The position numbers and the translations under genes were made by a program. This document shows, one piece after another, positions 11,134-23,369 of a DNA stretch of 64,000 nt (within the stretch, counting starts at the first letter, position 1; each line of letters starts with the position of its first letter). Location: NCBI GenBank assembly GCA_025175895.1, contig CM046004.1, positions 16,107,011 to 16,171,010 of the forward strand. Reading direction: 5' to 3'. Origin of the DNA: Wurfbainia villosa. Its lineage: Eukaryota > Streptophyta > Magnoliopsida > Zingiberales > Zingiberaceae. The notes below the pieces were generated by a model that made no database searches, was not told the DNA's origin, and was given only the letters and a program-made list of their open reading frames with translations.

Positions 11134-13434
11134 TGTCACGCCCCGAGGGAGTCCCCGCCGGACAAAAATCCGGCAGCATCTCCCCTGTACGGGTGACAAT
11201 ACCAATTTTAAATACAAGGCCTACACGGCCACTATACATCGGTCAACACGACCGGAATATACCACAACACAATATACATAATATGCGGCAAACACAATAC
11301 AAATGCGATCCATGCAAAAATGCATATCGTGCAAATGACATGGTCACCCCTAACGCCAGTCAGCTGCCTCACACGCGATGGTGAAGCCGAGTGGGTAGAG
11401 CTATGACAACTGTGCACTCTGCCATCACTGCTCCTGAGTGACCGAGTGGACAGGATGCTGTCGGAGTACACCTATCCTCCTGCCCCAAACAGAATGGGGG
11501 AGCTAAACTCTCATCTCCCGGTGTCATAGACCAGAGGAGGGATCCCTGCCCGCTACCACGCTGCCTCATCGCTACCCATGAGCGGACCAGCGGAGCCTGC
11601 CAGAGCAACTACACACACCCTCCTGATGTACCACTAACCCATGAGTGGCAGTGTGTGCAGGTCATGTAACTGGCTGCGGGCTCAACAATAATGGAACCTC
11701 GTCCAGCCAGCATGCAATCATGCAAAAATGGTGCATGATACTAAAGCATGTAAATCCTACTCAAAATACTCATCCGAATAATATGTACAATCAGTATGTA
11801 CATATCGCTAATCCAAGTACAATGATCCAAATCAAACAGGGAGATATAATCATATCCTATCACATGCATGTATCAATAGGCACAAAAACATACTAGGCAT
11901 ATAAACATGAATATTATTGCAAGCTATCCTAACTAGCATACCAACTTGACTATATCTAAAAGATAAGTCAAAATACTTGCCTGAACAAAATGTCCGCAAG
12001 AATGAAATCGCCGACGGACTCGCTCTCATGACCAAAACATAACTATTGTTAAGCACTAAAATACGATCCACTGTCAAATCGAATCCTAAGCTGATTTCGG
12101 ACTTAAACCAATTAACCCAAATGCTTAATAAAACCCCGGTCAACTAGATTGATCTAGTTATCCCATTTAACTTAATCAATCCTCCATAAATAATTACAGA
12201 ACCGATCAACCTCACACCGAAATCAACAACCCATCATACACACATCTGTGCATAGTCGTTGAACACTCCAATCAAAACCACACAGCCAACATCCCATAAT
12301 CTATCAATTTACAGCTAATAAAAAGAGAAGATAGATCAAGCTTACCAACCCTAGAAAACTCCACCGACAGCCAATCTTTCCCCCAAATCAGATACCCAAC
12401 TCAATTTACAGCGGCTCAAACATTGTTCACAGCCGACCTTGCACAACCACCTCTAACCCTAACCGCACGACACCCACAAGCCCCCGACAGCCCTTAACAT
12501 CCTATTCCTCTGAAGGAAATCCACCCCGAATCAACCAACAGCAGATAAAAGAAGTTAATTCGAGTTATACCTGTGAGGAGAGCCTTCCCCCAACGACTTG
12601 GATCGCCGGAACACCCAATGCCAACTCCGCTGCCCTTACTTCCCGCTGGAAACCTTGTTCACTGACACTATACCACTGCCCAATCACAGATCCAATTTGA
12701 CCAAAGGAAAATCATCCCTTACCTATTCCCGACGACCTACGGCAGAGCACTCCCGTGTCCTCTATTCGCCGGCGTAACACAACACCGGATCCCTTGCTCC
12801 GGCAGAGACATCGTGGCTTCGGCAGCACCATACGCGGACGTCGCCGGCGCAGGCTTCCAGTTACTCGCTCGCCGTCGGCTCGAGCTAGAGCAGCGGCGTC
12901 GATGGAAAAGGAGGAGGCGATCGCAAGGGCGGGCGGCGGAAGGGCGCTGCGGTGGTTGCGACGCGAGGAAGAAGCTCGACGATGGTCAGGGGCGAGGAGC
13001 TGGCGAAGCCGTCTGCCGACACGATCCTGTTGCCGCGGCTGTGGTCGGCGAGCCCGCAGAGGACTGACGGATATGCGGCCGTGGAGGGAGTTTGTGGCGT
13101 CGGACGACGAAGGGGATCACGCGACGCGCCAGGGCGGTGACGTTGGTTGTCGGGAGAAGAGGGGGTCGCACGAGGAAATAAAAAAAAAAAGAAAATCCAA
13201 AACCTAGGTTTTAGGTTAATAAAATTTATTAACCCCTAAAAATTGATATTTCAAATAGGCCCTCCAAAAACCTATTTATTTTATCCCCGCAAATATCCCG
13301 TACGGACTCCGTTTAAATCTAGAAAAAATTCCTAAAATTCCTAAAATTCCCTAAAAATCCCGAAAAATTTCCAAGATTATTTCTCAAAATTTTTGACCAT
13401 TAAATTTTGGTATTTTAAATTTCAGTATTTAACA
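11134..13434 (-). repeat. 3' LTR of gypsy element
   Basis: Minus orientation TGTTAAATAC...GGGGCGTGACA. It has a GC-rich part at 12755-13180, whose open frames have no recognisable product, and AT-rich U3 at 13200-13434. CCGGACAAAAATCCGG near 11159-11173 forms a short hairpin. The two LTRs agree closely; the clearest difference is at 12010-12035, where the other LTR (28710-28750) has a longer, different segment. Confidence 0.9.
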
Positions 13435-13541
13435 TTCTCGCCCACTAATAAAAATTTGGTCCCCAAATTTCCTACTCAAGTACTAACAAGCAATGTCACA
13501 CTGCTCAACTCAAGTACTTGGGGAAAACCACACATCAAGTA

Positions 13542-14500
13542 CTAAGTGGGGTACTGAGCTTGAATCTTTTCCTCAAGCTCCCAAGTAGCCTCCTCATCTG
13601 TGAGGTGACTCCACCCGACCTTGACAAGCCGCACTATCTTGATTCGCAACTGCCGTTCCTTGTGATCCAAAATTCGTACCGGAACCTCCGCATAAGTAGC
13701 ATCAGGTTGAATGGAACCTAACACATCTGATAGAATATGTGTAGAGTCTTGCACATACTTCTTCAGCATGGACACATGAAACACATCATGGCTACCAGCC
13801 AAAGACGGTGGTAGCGCTTGTCGGTAAGCGACTGCTTCGATCCTCACTAAAATCTCGAAAGGCCCAATGTACCTTGGAGCTAACTTACCACAGAGGTCAA
13901 ATCTCTTCACCCCTTTCGTGGGTAAGACTCGCAGGAATACCTGGTCACCAATAGAGAACTCCCAAGGTCTCCGTCTCCGATCTGCATAACTCTTCTGACG
14001 ATCCTGCGTTTCGGCCATCCTTTGTCTGATAGTACGGACCAACCCTGCCTCATACTGAGCTCTATGAGTCCTAGCAACTGGTCCTCCCAGTTGGCTCTGA
14101 AATCCATAACACAGGACCTCAACAAGTCCTCTAGTGTCTAAATGGCCCGCTCAGACTGTCCATCTATCTGCGGATGGAATGCAGTACTAAAACGAAGCTG
14201 CGTGCCTAAGGCCTGCTGCAGACTCTGCTAGAACCGAGACGTGAACCGGAGATCTCTATCTGATGAAATGCTCAAAGGAACACCATGAAATCTGATGATC
14301 TCCCGACGATATAACTTTTTCAAATGACTCAAAGAGTCGGTCTTCCGAATCGCTAAGAAGTGCGCGGATTTGGTTAGTCGGTCAACGACTACCCAAATTG
14401 CGTCATGGCCTTGATGTGTCCTAGACAAACCCACCACAAAATCCATAATGATATGCTTCCACTTCCATTCTGAAATCGGAATTTCCTGAAGCATCTCTTC
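13542..14500 (-). pseudogene. Gypsy integrase with chromodomain-like C-terminus, broken
   Basis: From 14494 leftward the frame gives EWKWKHIIMDFVVGL, VVDRLTKSAHFLAI and ISSDRDLRFTSRF, the first two catalytic Asp boxes. Two TAG stops near 14228 and 14150 split it. STAFHPQ-DGQSER (the Glu box) follows, then FRANWEDQLLGL. 13542-14042 gives RRRPWEFSIGDQVFLRVLP and RYIGPFEIL, and near the end HLTDEEATWELEE, the chromodomain-type motif of Tekay/Del chromoviruses. The N-terminal zinc domain is missing upstream of about 14500. Confidence 0.9.
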
Positions 14501-15991
14501 CTTAAACTAATGCAACTCCGAAAACTATTATCCTCCTCGGAGTCAGAGACTGGAAATTATCTTTTACAAGAGAAGTCTATCTACAGTCCAAAATCCACTC
14601 CACCACACACTCTGTAAGTGCATGGGAGGCTATCATGACCAAACTTCCTTATTATAATCGTTCGTGTTCCAGCTACTCTATAGTAGCTATCCAGTAGCTA
14701 GCCAAAACTCCATGAGCATTTTTGCTCCTCACCTCTTTAAAACAACATAATAACTGTGAAGTCCACGTCATATATATGACGGCTTATCTCGCAGTCCTTT
14801 AACTACCGTAAGCTTAGGATACATCTTATTCAATAGCATCGGAATCACTCCGATCCCCGAAATGATGCATCCATGAACACTACCCTTCCTTCCACACCAA
14901 CATGACTAATCAATACTGGCGTACAAATCAACCATCGTCTGAGCCCTGAAACTAGTTTCACAAGTTTCAGACCAAGTAAATTCCATCACCTTCCTGGTCT
15001 AACCAGTCAGTGATGTAGTACCGCTAAAGCATCCTATCCATATCTATGATAATAATCAAGTCAATACCAAGAAACCACCATCTACGGCGGCTGAGTGCAC
15101 AACTAATCCAATCGTGTCTAGAATACACGACCTCCCAAATCCCTGGACGACTAAATCGTCAATAAGTCTAATAAGAAAATCAAACGCTCATAAAATTCAT
15201 ACCAAGTATGAAATTGTCGTCGCTACACACTTGCATTCTCTTTACTCTAGGTTGATGATATAACAATCATCACAACGACCATGATAATTGTATGACACCA
15301 TGTCACTACAATATCAACCCATCAGTCATAAATCAATCCTAGAGCATACACCGATGCCCTATAGCTGATCTAAATAGATCCTCTATCCATAATGAAGGAT
15401 ATTCATTTCCTTCCACAACTACCGCATTCTATTATCGAAAATCGACACATAATCTAAAAGGTCTATCTCTCTTTTAACAAAGAGTTCCGAATCCTCTCTA
15501 GAAGAAATACTGGGACAGATAAATGTCCCCTCCAATACCTCCTATAATAAGGTAAACGATCTTTCATCGTCTTGACCAGTGTAGGTATACACGCCTTATC
15601 CATAACCAAACCACTAATAGTAGGGACTGATACTCTCTGAGGGTTTACTCCTTGTCCTTCAAATTGGTGGCTAGCAGGCCAAATCCCTAGCTTCCTAATT
15701 TGACATCAATCGGCACCTCTAAAGAGTCTGTACTTCTGAAATCATCGTTAGGTTCTGCAAGATCAATACGTCATCAACCTCATCCCCGACTATGAGTAGG
15801 GACAATTTCATTAAGTCAATAGTTTTCCTAACCACAAAAGTATCGTAACCACTAAAGACAATACTTTTCCTATAGCTCAGAGATATCCTTCAGCTTGCTT
15901 AGTCCCAAAACACGAGAACTCCCAAAAATCCAAGGAAAATAAAATCCTCGAAACACAAAACCCACAAACCAAAACCGTAAACCAATAAAAT
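14501..15991 (-). other. Gypsy internal region without recognisable genes
   Basis: RT, RNase H, protease and gag should lie here in an intact gypsy element. I find none of their motifs on the minus strand, and frames are short and stop-rich. The last 80 bases (AACTCCCAAAAATCC..., ending at 15991) resemble the leader just before the PBS at 18387-18444. It is deleted or degraded internal sequence. Confidence 0.55.
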
Positions 15992-18231
15992 TGTCACGTC
16001 CTGAGGGCGTATCCGTCATCCAAATGACAGAGGAGCCCCTTAGTGACAATATTCAGAAATCCCTGGACCAGATATGGTAAAAACCTCAAAATAATTATAG
16101 AAATACCAATATTTTATTAACTGCATGCATGCACGACTAAACATATATCACTTAAAGTAAAATAGTTTTGTGGCAGCAAATCAAATTGCGACCAAAAATC
16201 CAAAGTGCATAAATAAAATGCAATACCGATAAAGTAAATAAAGCGGCATCCCAATGATGCAGGGAAATAAGCACAGCAAGGAACTCTCTGAGCGACACAA
16301 AGGTAGGTCAACCGGACACGTCCTCCATCAGCTAATCTAGAGGATAAGTGAGGAGGGGTGAGTACAACCACTCTGTGGATGTATAGACAATAGTGCATAC
16401 TCATAATGAACATAATGAAAGTCAAAGGAAACAACTAGAGTAACCCAACCCTCAGAGTACCAATATCAGTCTACAACTATCCTGATCAGCGATATAACAA
16501 ATATACCCGCAACATACACAACCACTGCAACAAGCAGTGCACATTCGGATACCACGACAAAGCCTCGTGGCTCTCGAGGTAATACAAAGGAAACTGTCTA
16601 TGAGCTACCGCGAACGTAACTCGTGGTCCGACAATCAATAGCACTGTCTACGCGCAACTACATGCTACCACGAATAGAACTCGTGGATAGACAGGCAGTA
16701 TATAAATATCTAGTTATTGACTGCACGCACTAGCGTACTACCACCAATAGGTCGTGTGAGCAGTCGATTATCCTAGGTTGTTAAGCCTAGGGTTATCCAA
16801 TACATCTAGCATAGAACGTCTATCAAAATCGTTAAGGATCATCGATCTACAATTAAACCCATTGAGGCGGTCAAGCGAGGGTTTCAACACCTCTAATACC
16901 AAATATTTACAAAAGTCAGAAAAGATCATCGACTTATAAATAAATAAGTCGAGATGGTTAATTCTAGGATTCCAACCCTTCCAACATGCTCGGTTATCAA
17001 GGTCGATAAAAATCATAAGTCCCCTAATAATCACGTCAAAATCATAAGTCCCCTAATAATCACGTCGAGACGATTAATCATAGGGTTTCGTCCCAACTAA
17101 CAGGAAACACCTATTAAAGCCAATAAAGGCCACCCCTCTACTAACAAGCCCGGCAAGAGGGTTAAGCCTAAATTATATCATTCTACCAATTCAATCATGC
17201 ATACTGTAACATGCAACCACGAACAGATCTCGTGGGTACTTAAGATGTAAAGTAGCTATCTTGCTACAGACATCATACGAATCCGATTATCACCAACTCT
17301 GAACGAATAACGCAAGAGTATAACCTTACAGTAGATTATCTCAACCATACATGGGAGACCTATTCGACCTCAAATACACAAAAGCCCCTTTAGGGAAACT
17401 CTACTGTAACTTTCCTCAACCACGAATGGGTGATATTATTGGCAACCGATAAATATGAACAACGTTATATACCCTCTAAGGATTAATCGCATCCTAATCA
17501 TATGACCTCTACTAATCCGATCACCATATCAGCTGAAATAGTAATTGTATAATCACATACCAATATGCACATCCGGTTTTTTTTTTCCGCCTAGGGTTTC
17601 AACACCTAGGGTTCCACTAATGTTGTTTCGTTCCTGGGATCCGCTCCTACAGAATAACCTCATCTAAGTTATTCTACCTCTACTAGTCTTAATCATGGTA
17701 TCCACCACAAAACATGTAACCCTATAAACATATAACACGCTGTCTAATAAACGACAGCATAGTCATCTTAATGATAATCAATGGCTGAAATTAATTAGGG
17801 TATATCTAAAGGGTCATGCCAGAACAAAGTCAAGGCAATACTAAAGCATCAGATGCCTATATATACCATAACTATGTAAGCAATGTAATCATGTCCTCGT
17901 GCACTAGGATCTAGAGAGTTCAAAGAACCTATATGTGTATTTTCTATGAATTTATCCATCTTAGTCATATTATCCAACTAGTCCAAATAGTAATAGGTAA
18001 ACATCTACCAATAATATCTAATCATTTATATCACAATGATAACTAGCTACCTATAGTAGTAATAGAAATTTATAACCATATGCTAACCATAAACCAACAA
18101 CCTAAAAATCTAACAGTCTAACAGATATCAGGTTAAAACAATACTAGACAAAGCATGATACTACCTAAGTAAACCGCATAATGAATATAACCAATACAAA
18201 TATATACTAAATCTAGAAAATTTTCTAGAAT
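15992..18231 (-). repeat. Second, diverged gypsy LTR-like block inside the gypsy body
   Basis: It begins TGTCACGTCCTGAGGGCG and, as in the main LTR, soon has GTGACAATA. The sequence just left of it matches the leader left of 18445, so it sits where an LTR would sit. The right edge is not clear; about 18231 is a guess. It contains CCACGA...TCGTGG hairpins near 16552, 16606, 16666 and 17216, and a 29-base tandem repeat at 17009-17037 and 17038-17066. No genes. Confidence 0.45.
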
Positions 18232-18425
18232 TTATTTACCTGTTAGCCGTCTGGAGATGTCATGTTGCCGCCAAATCCCCCATATTGACCTCGTCAATAA
18301 TACCTCGAATTTCCGAAACATAAAAATCGTCGGAAATCCGTACAACTCAGAAAATACCCCAATTAATCTGCCAAATGTGGCAAACTCCCAAAAACCCAAA
18401 GACCCTAAGGAACTCGAAAACCTAT

Positions 18426-18437
18426 GCTCTGATACCA
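18426..18437 (-). other. Primer binding site of gypsy element
   Basis: GCTCTGATACCA reads TGGTATCAGAGC on the minus strand, the complement of the initiator tRNA-Met 3' end, seven bases from the LTR edge at 18445. 18232-18444 is the untranslated leader. Confidence 0.85.
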
Positions 18438-18444
18438 AATAAAT

Positions 18445-18790
18445 TGTCACGCCCCGAGGGAGTCCCCGCCAGACAAAAATCCGGCAGCATCTCCCCTGTA
18501 CGGGTGACAATACCAATTTTAAATACAAGGCCTACACGGACACTATACATCGGTCAACACAACCAGAATATACCACAACACAATATACATAATATGCGGC
18601 AAACACAATACAAATGCGATCCATGCAAAAATGCATGTCGTGCAAATGACATGGTCACCCCTGACGCCAATCAGCCGCCTCACACGCGATGGTGAAGCCG
18701 AGTGGGTAGGGCTATGACAACTGTGCACTTTTCCATCACTGCTCCTGAGTGACCGAGTGGACAGGATGCTGTCGGAGTACACCTATCCTC
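18445..18790 (-). repeat. 5' LTR of gypsy element, part 1
   Basis: It matches 11134-11480. It is interrupted at 18790 by the copia insertion; TCCTC is repeated at 18786-18790 and 28179-28183 as the target duplication. Confidence 0.9.
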
Positions 18791-21008
18791 TGTTAGTAAT
18801 ATATGAGAGATGTCCTAAGGCAATCGCCTTATGTATGAACCATTTATATGATAAATGAAGATTCACTATTTGAGTATACATGTTTAATGTATTTGATTGG
18901 ATCTTAAACTCATTTACTGAATGTCCACGATACGATTCACAGCATGAGAGAATTTGTGATTTGATCACAACTAGTGAGTATCTCTACATGTGTAATTGTG
19001 ATGTATCGGAATTATCCCTAGTCGATGAATTGATGGATTTGGACACCATCAATTATGTCGAGACTAGCACGAGGTATACTCCTTGGTGTATCCAAGCAGC
19101 TGATTCTCACTGGCTGGAGACATTGTGATGTTCGGAGTTGATCGTGGATGCTAGTTATGGTAACTAGTTCATTGGAGTGACCAGTTGTAAGACTTCATAT
19201 GGTTCTCTGCATATATAGATATGTCAATGAAGTTCTTACTGTGGCTTAAGTGCGATGTTCCTTTGACTTGTGGTATTCAAGTCATCTTGATCATGGAGAC
19301 TTATGCTTTGACATCTTAAGCAAACATCTCTAAGGAGATGTGGACCCGGGATGATTGGGTATAAGTCGAAGTGATCGAAGGTGTTTGAATAGCCTATAAA
19401 GGATTCACCACTCCTTGCGAGGAGATGTATACCCATGGCCTCTCGTCGGATTGTTACTAAAGTCTTTGGCCAAAGCATTACATGTTTAGAGTAAGGTACT
19501 CTTCGATACATGTGGAGTAACTAGAACTGTGAGGACGAGGAAATGATACTTGGGCTAGGTGTGACGAGTCCTAGTGGGGACACAATAGACCATGTCCTGA
19601 ACCAAGTGGGTATAAGATGAGTGAAGGGAATGGGGCACGATTCATTCGAGCTACTGAAGGGTTTCAGAAATAGTTCTGGATCAACCGTTGATCTTTTCGG
19701 TTAATTGGGGATCATGATGTACTACTAGGTGCCACTCATGATCATTCTATAATTAATGGTTAATTATAGACGGCCAACATAAATCGAGAACCTATTTGGT
19801 CACACGCACAACGAGTGTAATCCAAAGGATTTAAAACGAGCTTGAGAATGGGATTCTCAGACCGAGAGAAACTATGTTTGGTTGGACCAAACATAAAGCG
19901 AGCATGAAATTGTTTCAGTTGCAATGGAAGCGTGGATGGGCCGTGTCTTATGAAGACATAATGGATGGACCAAAATGGTTTGGTTCTAATCCAATGGATG
20001 AGAATAAACCAAAGGGTTTGGTTTATTTTAAACGATTGAACCAAAAGTTGGTTCGGTTCGTTTTAACTTAAAATAAACCATCATGGTTTGGTTTATTTTA
20101 ACTTATCTTAATGGAGCGGGTTAACGGGCTTTATGGATATGATCCATTAACCATTAAGAGAATTAGTTCTCTATAAAATAGGGCTTAAACCCTAACCCTA
20201 AACCCTAATCAAGTTGTTGCCGCCCAACATAGAGTTGCCGCCCACCCCTTGTTGGTGAATTCGGCGCCCAACCCTAAGTGCCGCCGCCCATCCTTTGTGC
20301 CGCCGTCCAAGTCATTGCCGGCGACCAAGCTTCAGCCGGTGAACACTCCGGCGACCCTCCGGTGATCCCCTATAGGTTTGGCATCAAGGTGAGGCTTTTC
20401 TTTCCTTGGTTGGCCGGCGCCTATATCCTCCACCAAGCTGTCCAGTTTTCTGGACAGCATCTCCTCCTCTCGTCGGAGCGTCGTTTGGACGACGGTTAGT
20501 GCTCCGACAGCGGCTAACTTACCGGGGATTTGATCTCCGGTAATCCTCTGAGGTGGGGGACGAAGGATTCGTCAAACGGTTGACGAATACCTCTCCGGAG
20601 AAGCGAGTTTTGAGAACTCGTTTTAGGATCCGAATTTGGATTCGGATCGTGATCATCTCTCGATCACGTCGTCTTCAATACGAGGCTAGTAACCCATATG
20701 AAGACGAAGCTCGTGACTTAGCGAAGTCATCCCGAGGAGCTCGGCGTGGATACGGATAGAGACGATTCTTACGAGGATCGTTCCGGTTGATGCCGTTCCC
20801 GCTACACGTCATACGGAAGGTATAACGTAGATAATTTTCTTTTATTGCAAATTTTAATTTACGGTTATGTCTACACTTGTTGTAATAACATGCGTGTGTT
20901 GTGTGTGTTGTAATAAATATAGATTTATTATTTTTAATTGCTTCCGCTGTGCTAATGTTTACGAAACATGATCGAACACACACACGCCGCGGTGCCGGAA
21001 ACCCAACA
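18791..21008 (+). repeat. 5' LTR of Angela/Tork-like element 1
   Basis: TGTTAGTAATATATGAGAG...GGAAACCCAACA. It matches 25955-28178 nearly base for base, and 51114-53379 more loosely. A GC-richer tract with GTTGCCGCCCA repeats lies at 20215-20300. Confidence 0.95.
20171..20209 (+). promoter_or_regulatory. TATA box followed by telobox repeats
   Basis: CTATAAAATA at 20171-20180 is followed five bases on by TAAACCCTAACCCTAAACCC (20185-20204), two to three telobox units. In plants teloboxes near the start site are known in promoters of translation-related genes. The 3' LTR has the same pair at 27341-27380; element 2 keeps the TATA (52563-52571) but not the telobox run. Confidence 0.65.
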
Positions 21009-21009
21009 G

Positions 21010-21021
21010 TGGTATCAGAGC
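21010..21021 (+). other. Primer binding site, Angela/Tork-like element 1
   Basis: TGGTATCAGAGC starts one base after the LTR end, the usual tRNA-iMet site. Confidence 0.9.
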
Positions 21022-22310
21022 CCAGGTTGTGTTTCGACATAATCGTAAAATGGTTTTGCGATAGTCATAATGTATTTCTGGAAATTTTCTAATTTTGGAA
21101 ATTTAGAAGTATTTATGGAAATTTTTCAATTTTGGAAAGTCTAGAAGTATTTATGGAAATCTTCCACTTTTGGAAAGTTGGAAGTATTTATGGAAATTGA
21201 TATTTTCCATAAATAAAATATTTGATTAGATTCTGGAAATTTGTTTCCTAATTTAATCATGATTTGATTTGGGAAATCAAATCTTAAAATATTTTATTTC
21301 CATAAGTAGTTTTAATGATTTAGGAAATTAGTTTCCTAAATAGATTTTCCTTAATCAAATAATTCCATGAATAAAATATGTGATTAGATTTGGAAATTTG
21401 TTTCCTAATTTAATTATGATTTGATTTGGAGAATCAAATCTTAAACATATTTTATTTCCATAAATAGTTATGACATATAAGGAAATTATATACATGACAT
21501 AATTGTATGACATGTAATTGCATTAGATGCATAACATTATGCCATGCGTGTCATGACATGTAGATGTATGCCATGTATGCCATGCCATGTAGATAATAGT
21601 TATTTGCATGCAAAGAGGATGAGACATAAAAACCCTTAAACAATATTAAAGCCTACACCTTCCATTAATATGGTTAGAACCAGAGTTCTATTTTTTGTTT
21701 GGGTTGTTGGACTCACTCCAAGCCCGGCTCGAACCTGAACATGTTCAAATCATTGGAATAGTTTAACTCTAATATGGTAAGAGTCAGAGGTCAATCGTTA
21801 GTTTGGGTTGTTGGACTCACTCCAAGCCTGGCTAATTGGTTGAATGCGCTCTAACCATATTAAAACTATTTCGCGATTAATGGGTCGGCTTTAACTTGGA
21901 GCATCGATTTGTTGGACTCACTCCAAGGTCGATGTGAAGAGAGGTGAAGTTGGGTGCTATGCATATGATGCATACTTGTTAATGTGTTAACAACCCAATG
22001 TATGTGTAAACATTCAATTAGTTGATAGCACATTGTGATAGTTACATATACATGATATGTAATCGGTATACTAGATACCCACCATCATAGCTAAGAATGG
22101 CTTGTTGGACTCACTCCAAGGTTGTTCTTATCTATGATGGATATCAGCCCATTCGGAGATGGACCTACAATCTCCCGAAGTGATTTTGGGGTTTTTGAAA
22201 TTCGAAAAATGAATGGGATTTATAAATGTATATTGATGCATTTTTAAAATCATCTTTCTCATATATGCTCGTTTTGTATTTCTAAGTTAATATATTGATC
22301 ATGATGTGTT
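21022..22310 (+). other. Untranslated leader with AT-rich repeats and four identical hairpins
   Basis: 21060-21480 is AT-rich with repeated TTTATGGAAATTTT and TTTCCATAAATAAAATAT blocks that also occur inverted. The 19-mer TTGTTGGACTCACTCCAAG occurs at 21704, 21808, 21909 and 22102; each can fold as TTGGA-CTCAC-TCCAA. Element 2 has the four copies at equal spacing. Gag starts just after, so a packaging or translation role is conceivable but unproven. Confidence 0.7.
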
Positions 22311-22878
22311 TGAATTTGCATTCCATTTTGGATTCAAATAAATTGACTGGGCCGAACTTCTTGGGCTGGCTTAGAAACTTGAGAATTGTTCTCAAGGTGA
22401 AAAGCTTGTGCTGCCCTTTGATGGCGATGCAACTTTGGACCAATTGTTGGCCTATCGTAAACATGTGAGTGATTCTCGAACAAATGAGTTGCATCATGCT
22501 AGCCGCGATGGAACCCAAGCTGAGCGACATGAGCATATGGATGCTCATATCGTAGTCCTTCATCTCTGTGAGTTGGTTGATGAGCAAGTGAGATTCGAAA
22601 GGTTCGAAGTCTCCAAGCTCCTCTTCACCTCTGAGATGCGAGAAGGTTCATCTGTGGTACTGCTCAACATGCTGAAGACTGTGGAGCCTTCTGAGAAGCA
22701 TGAGTAGGGGACAGTGTTGTTAGTTGATTCCTCGAAGAAAGGTTCTAAGAGGGAGTCAAAGGAACAACAGAAGGGGAAGAAGAAAAAGGCTAAAAGCGTA
22801 AACTAAATTAAAGGGCACTTGCCATCATTATGGCAAGGAGGGTCATTGGCGAAGAAATTGCAAGGTTTATCAAGAGTC
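22311..22878 (+). pseudogene. Copia gag, Angela/Tork-like element 1, deleted
   Basis: It opens LDSNKLTGPNFLGWLRNLRIVLK, the classic copia gag start. Against element 2 it lacks about 40 bases after 22400 with a frame change, and about 175 bases near 22662. The zinc knuckle near 22815-22860 reads CHHYGKEGHWRRNC, so the second Cys is Tyr. A TAA precedes it. No functional Gag can come from this copy. Confidence 0.8.
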
Positions 22879-22879
22879 C

Positions 22880-23362
22880 GTGAAGAAGGATAAGGCATCG
22901 GATGCCCCATCTTCTTCAGAAATCTTCTTTATTGATTGTCATTCTATTTCCTTAGACACTTGGGTATTGGATACTGGGTGTGGCTCACATATATGTAATG
23001 ACATACATGGGCTAAGGAATAGAAGAAGACTCGTCAAGGGAGAGTCAAATTTACGTGTTGGGAATGAAGCAAAGGTTGCTGCACTCGCCATCGGAACGTA
23101 TTTGTTGAAACTCCCTGCAGGACTTGTCTTAGAACTAGACAATTGCTTTTATATTCCTTTGTTGATAAAGAACATCATTTCTATTTCTTGTTTAAATAGA
23201 AATGGTTTCCATTTGACGTTTAGTAACAATTGTTGTTACATAACTTTGAATGGGGTTCTTTATGGGACTGGAACTTTAAGCAATGGTGTTTATACGTTGG
23301 ACGTATCGGTGACATTTGCAATATCGGCGAGCAACAACGTGCTCGAAAGGATAATCAAATAG
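22880..23362 (+). pseudogene. Copia protease and GAG-pre-integrase part, element 1
   Basis: The 160-codon open stretch has WVLDTGCGSHIC; the catalytic DTG is residues 31-33. Then come VGNEAKVAALAIG and NCFYIPLLIKNIISISCLNRNGF, typical of the protease-to-integrase linker. A stop separates it from the integrase frame at 23370. This stretch by itself is intact; the polyprotein is not. Confidence 0.85.
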
Positions 23363-23369
23363 ACTCTAC

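Noticed and set aside
12755..13207. GC-rich Arg-rich open frames in the gypsy LTR (and 29292-29929)
   Set aside because: Overlapping frames on both strands in the GC-rich LTR part, with stops differing between the two LTRs; no family motif.
14501..15991. Hidden gypsy RT or RNase H
   Set aside because: I looked on the minus strand for YVDD-like and other RT blocks and found none.
18232..18444. Possible host exon (open frame 18257-18442)
   Set aside because: It is the gypsy leader between a former LTR-like block and the PBS; no similarity or codon pattern.
20278..20499. Open frame in the GC-richer part of the Angela-like LTR (also 27448-27669)
   Set aside because: Lies in the LTR after the TATA box, differs in element 2, and shows no known domain; treated as leader sequence.
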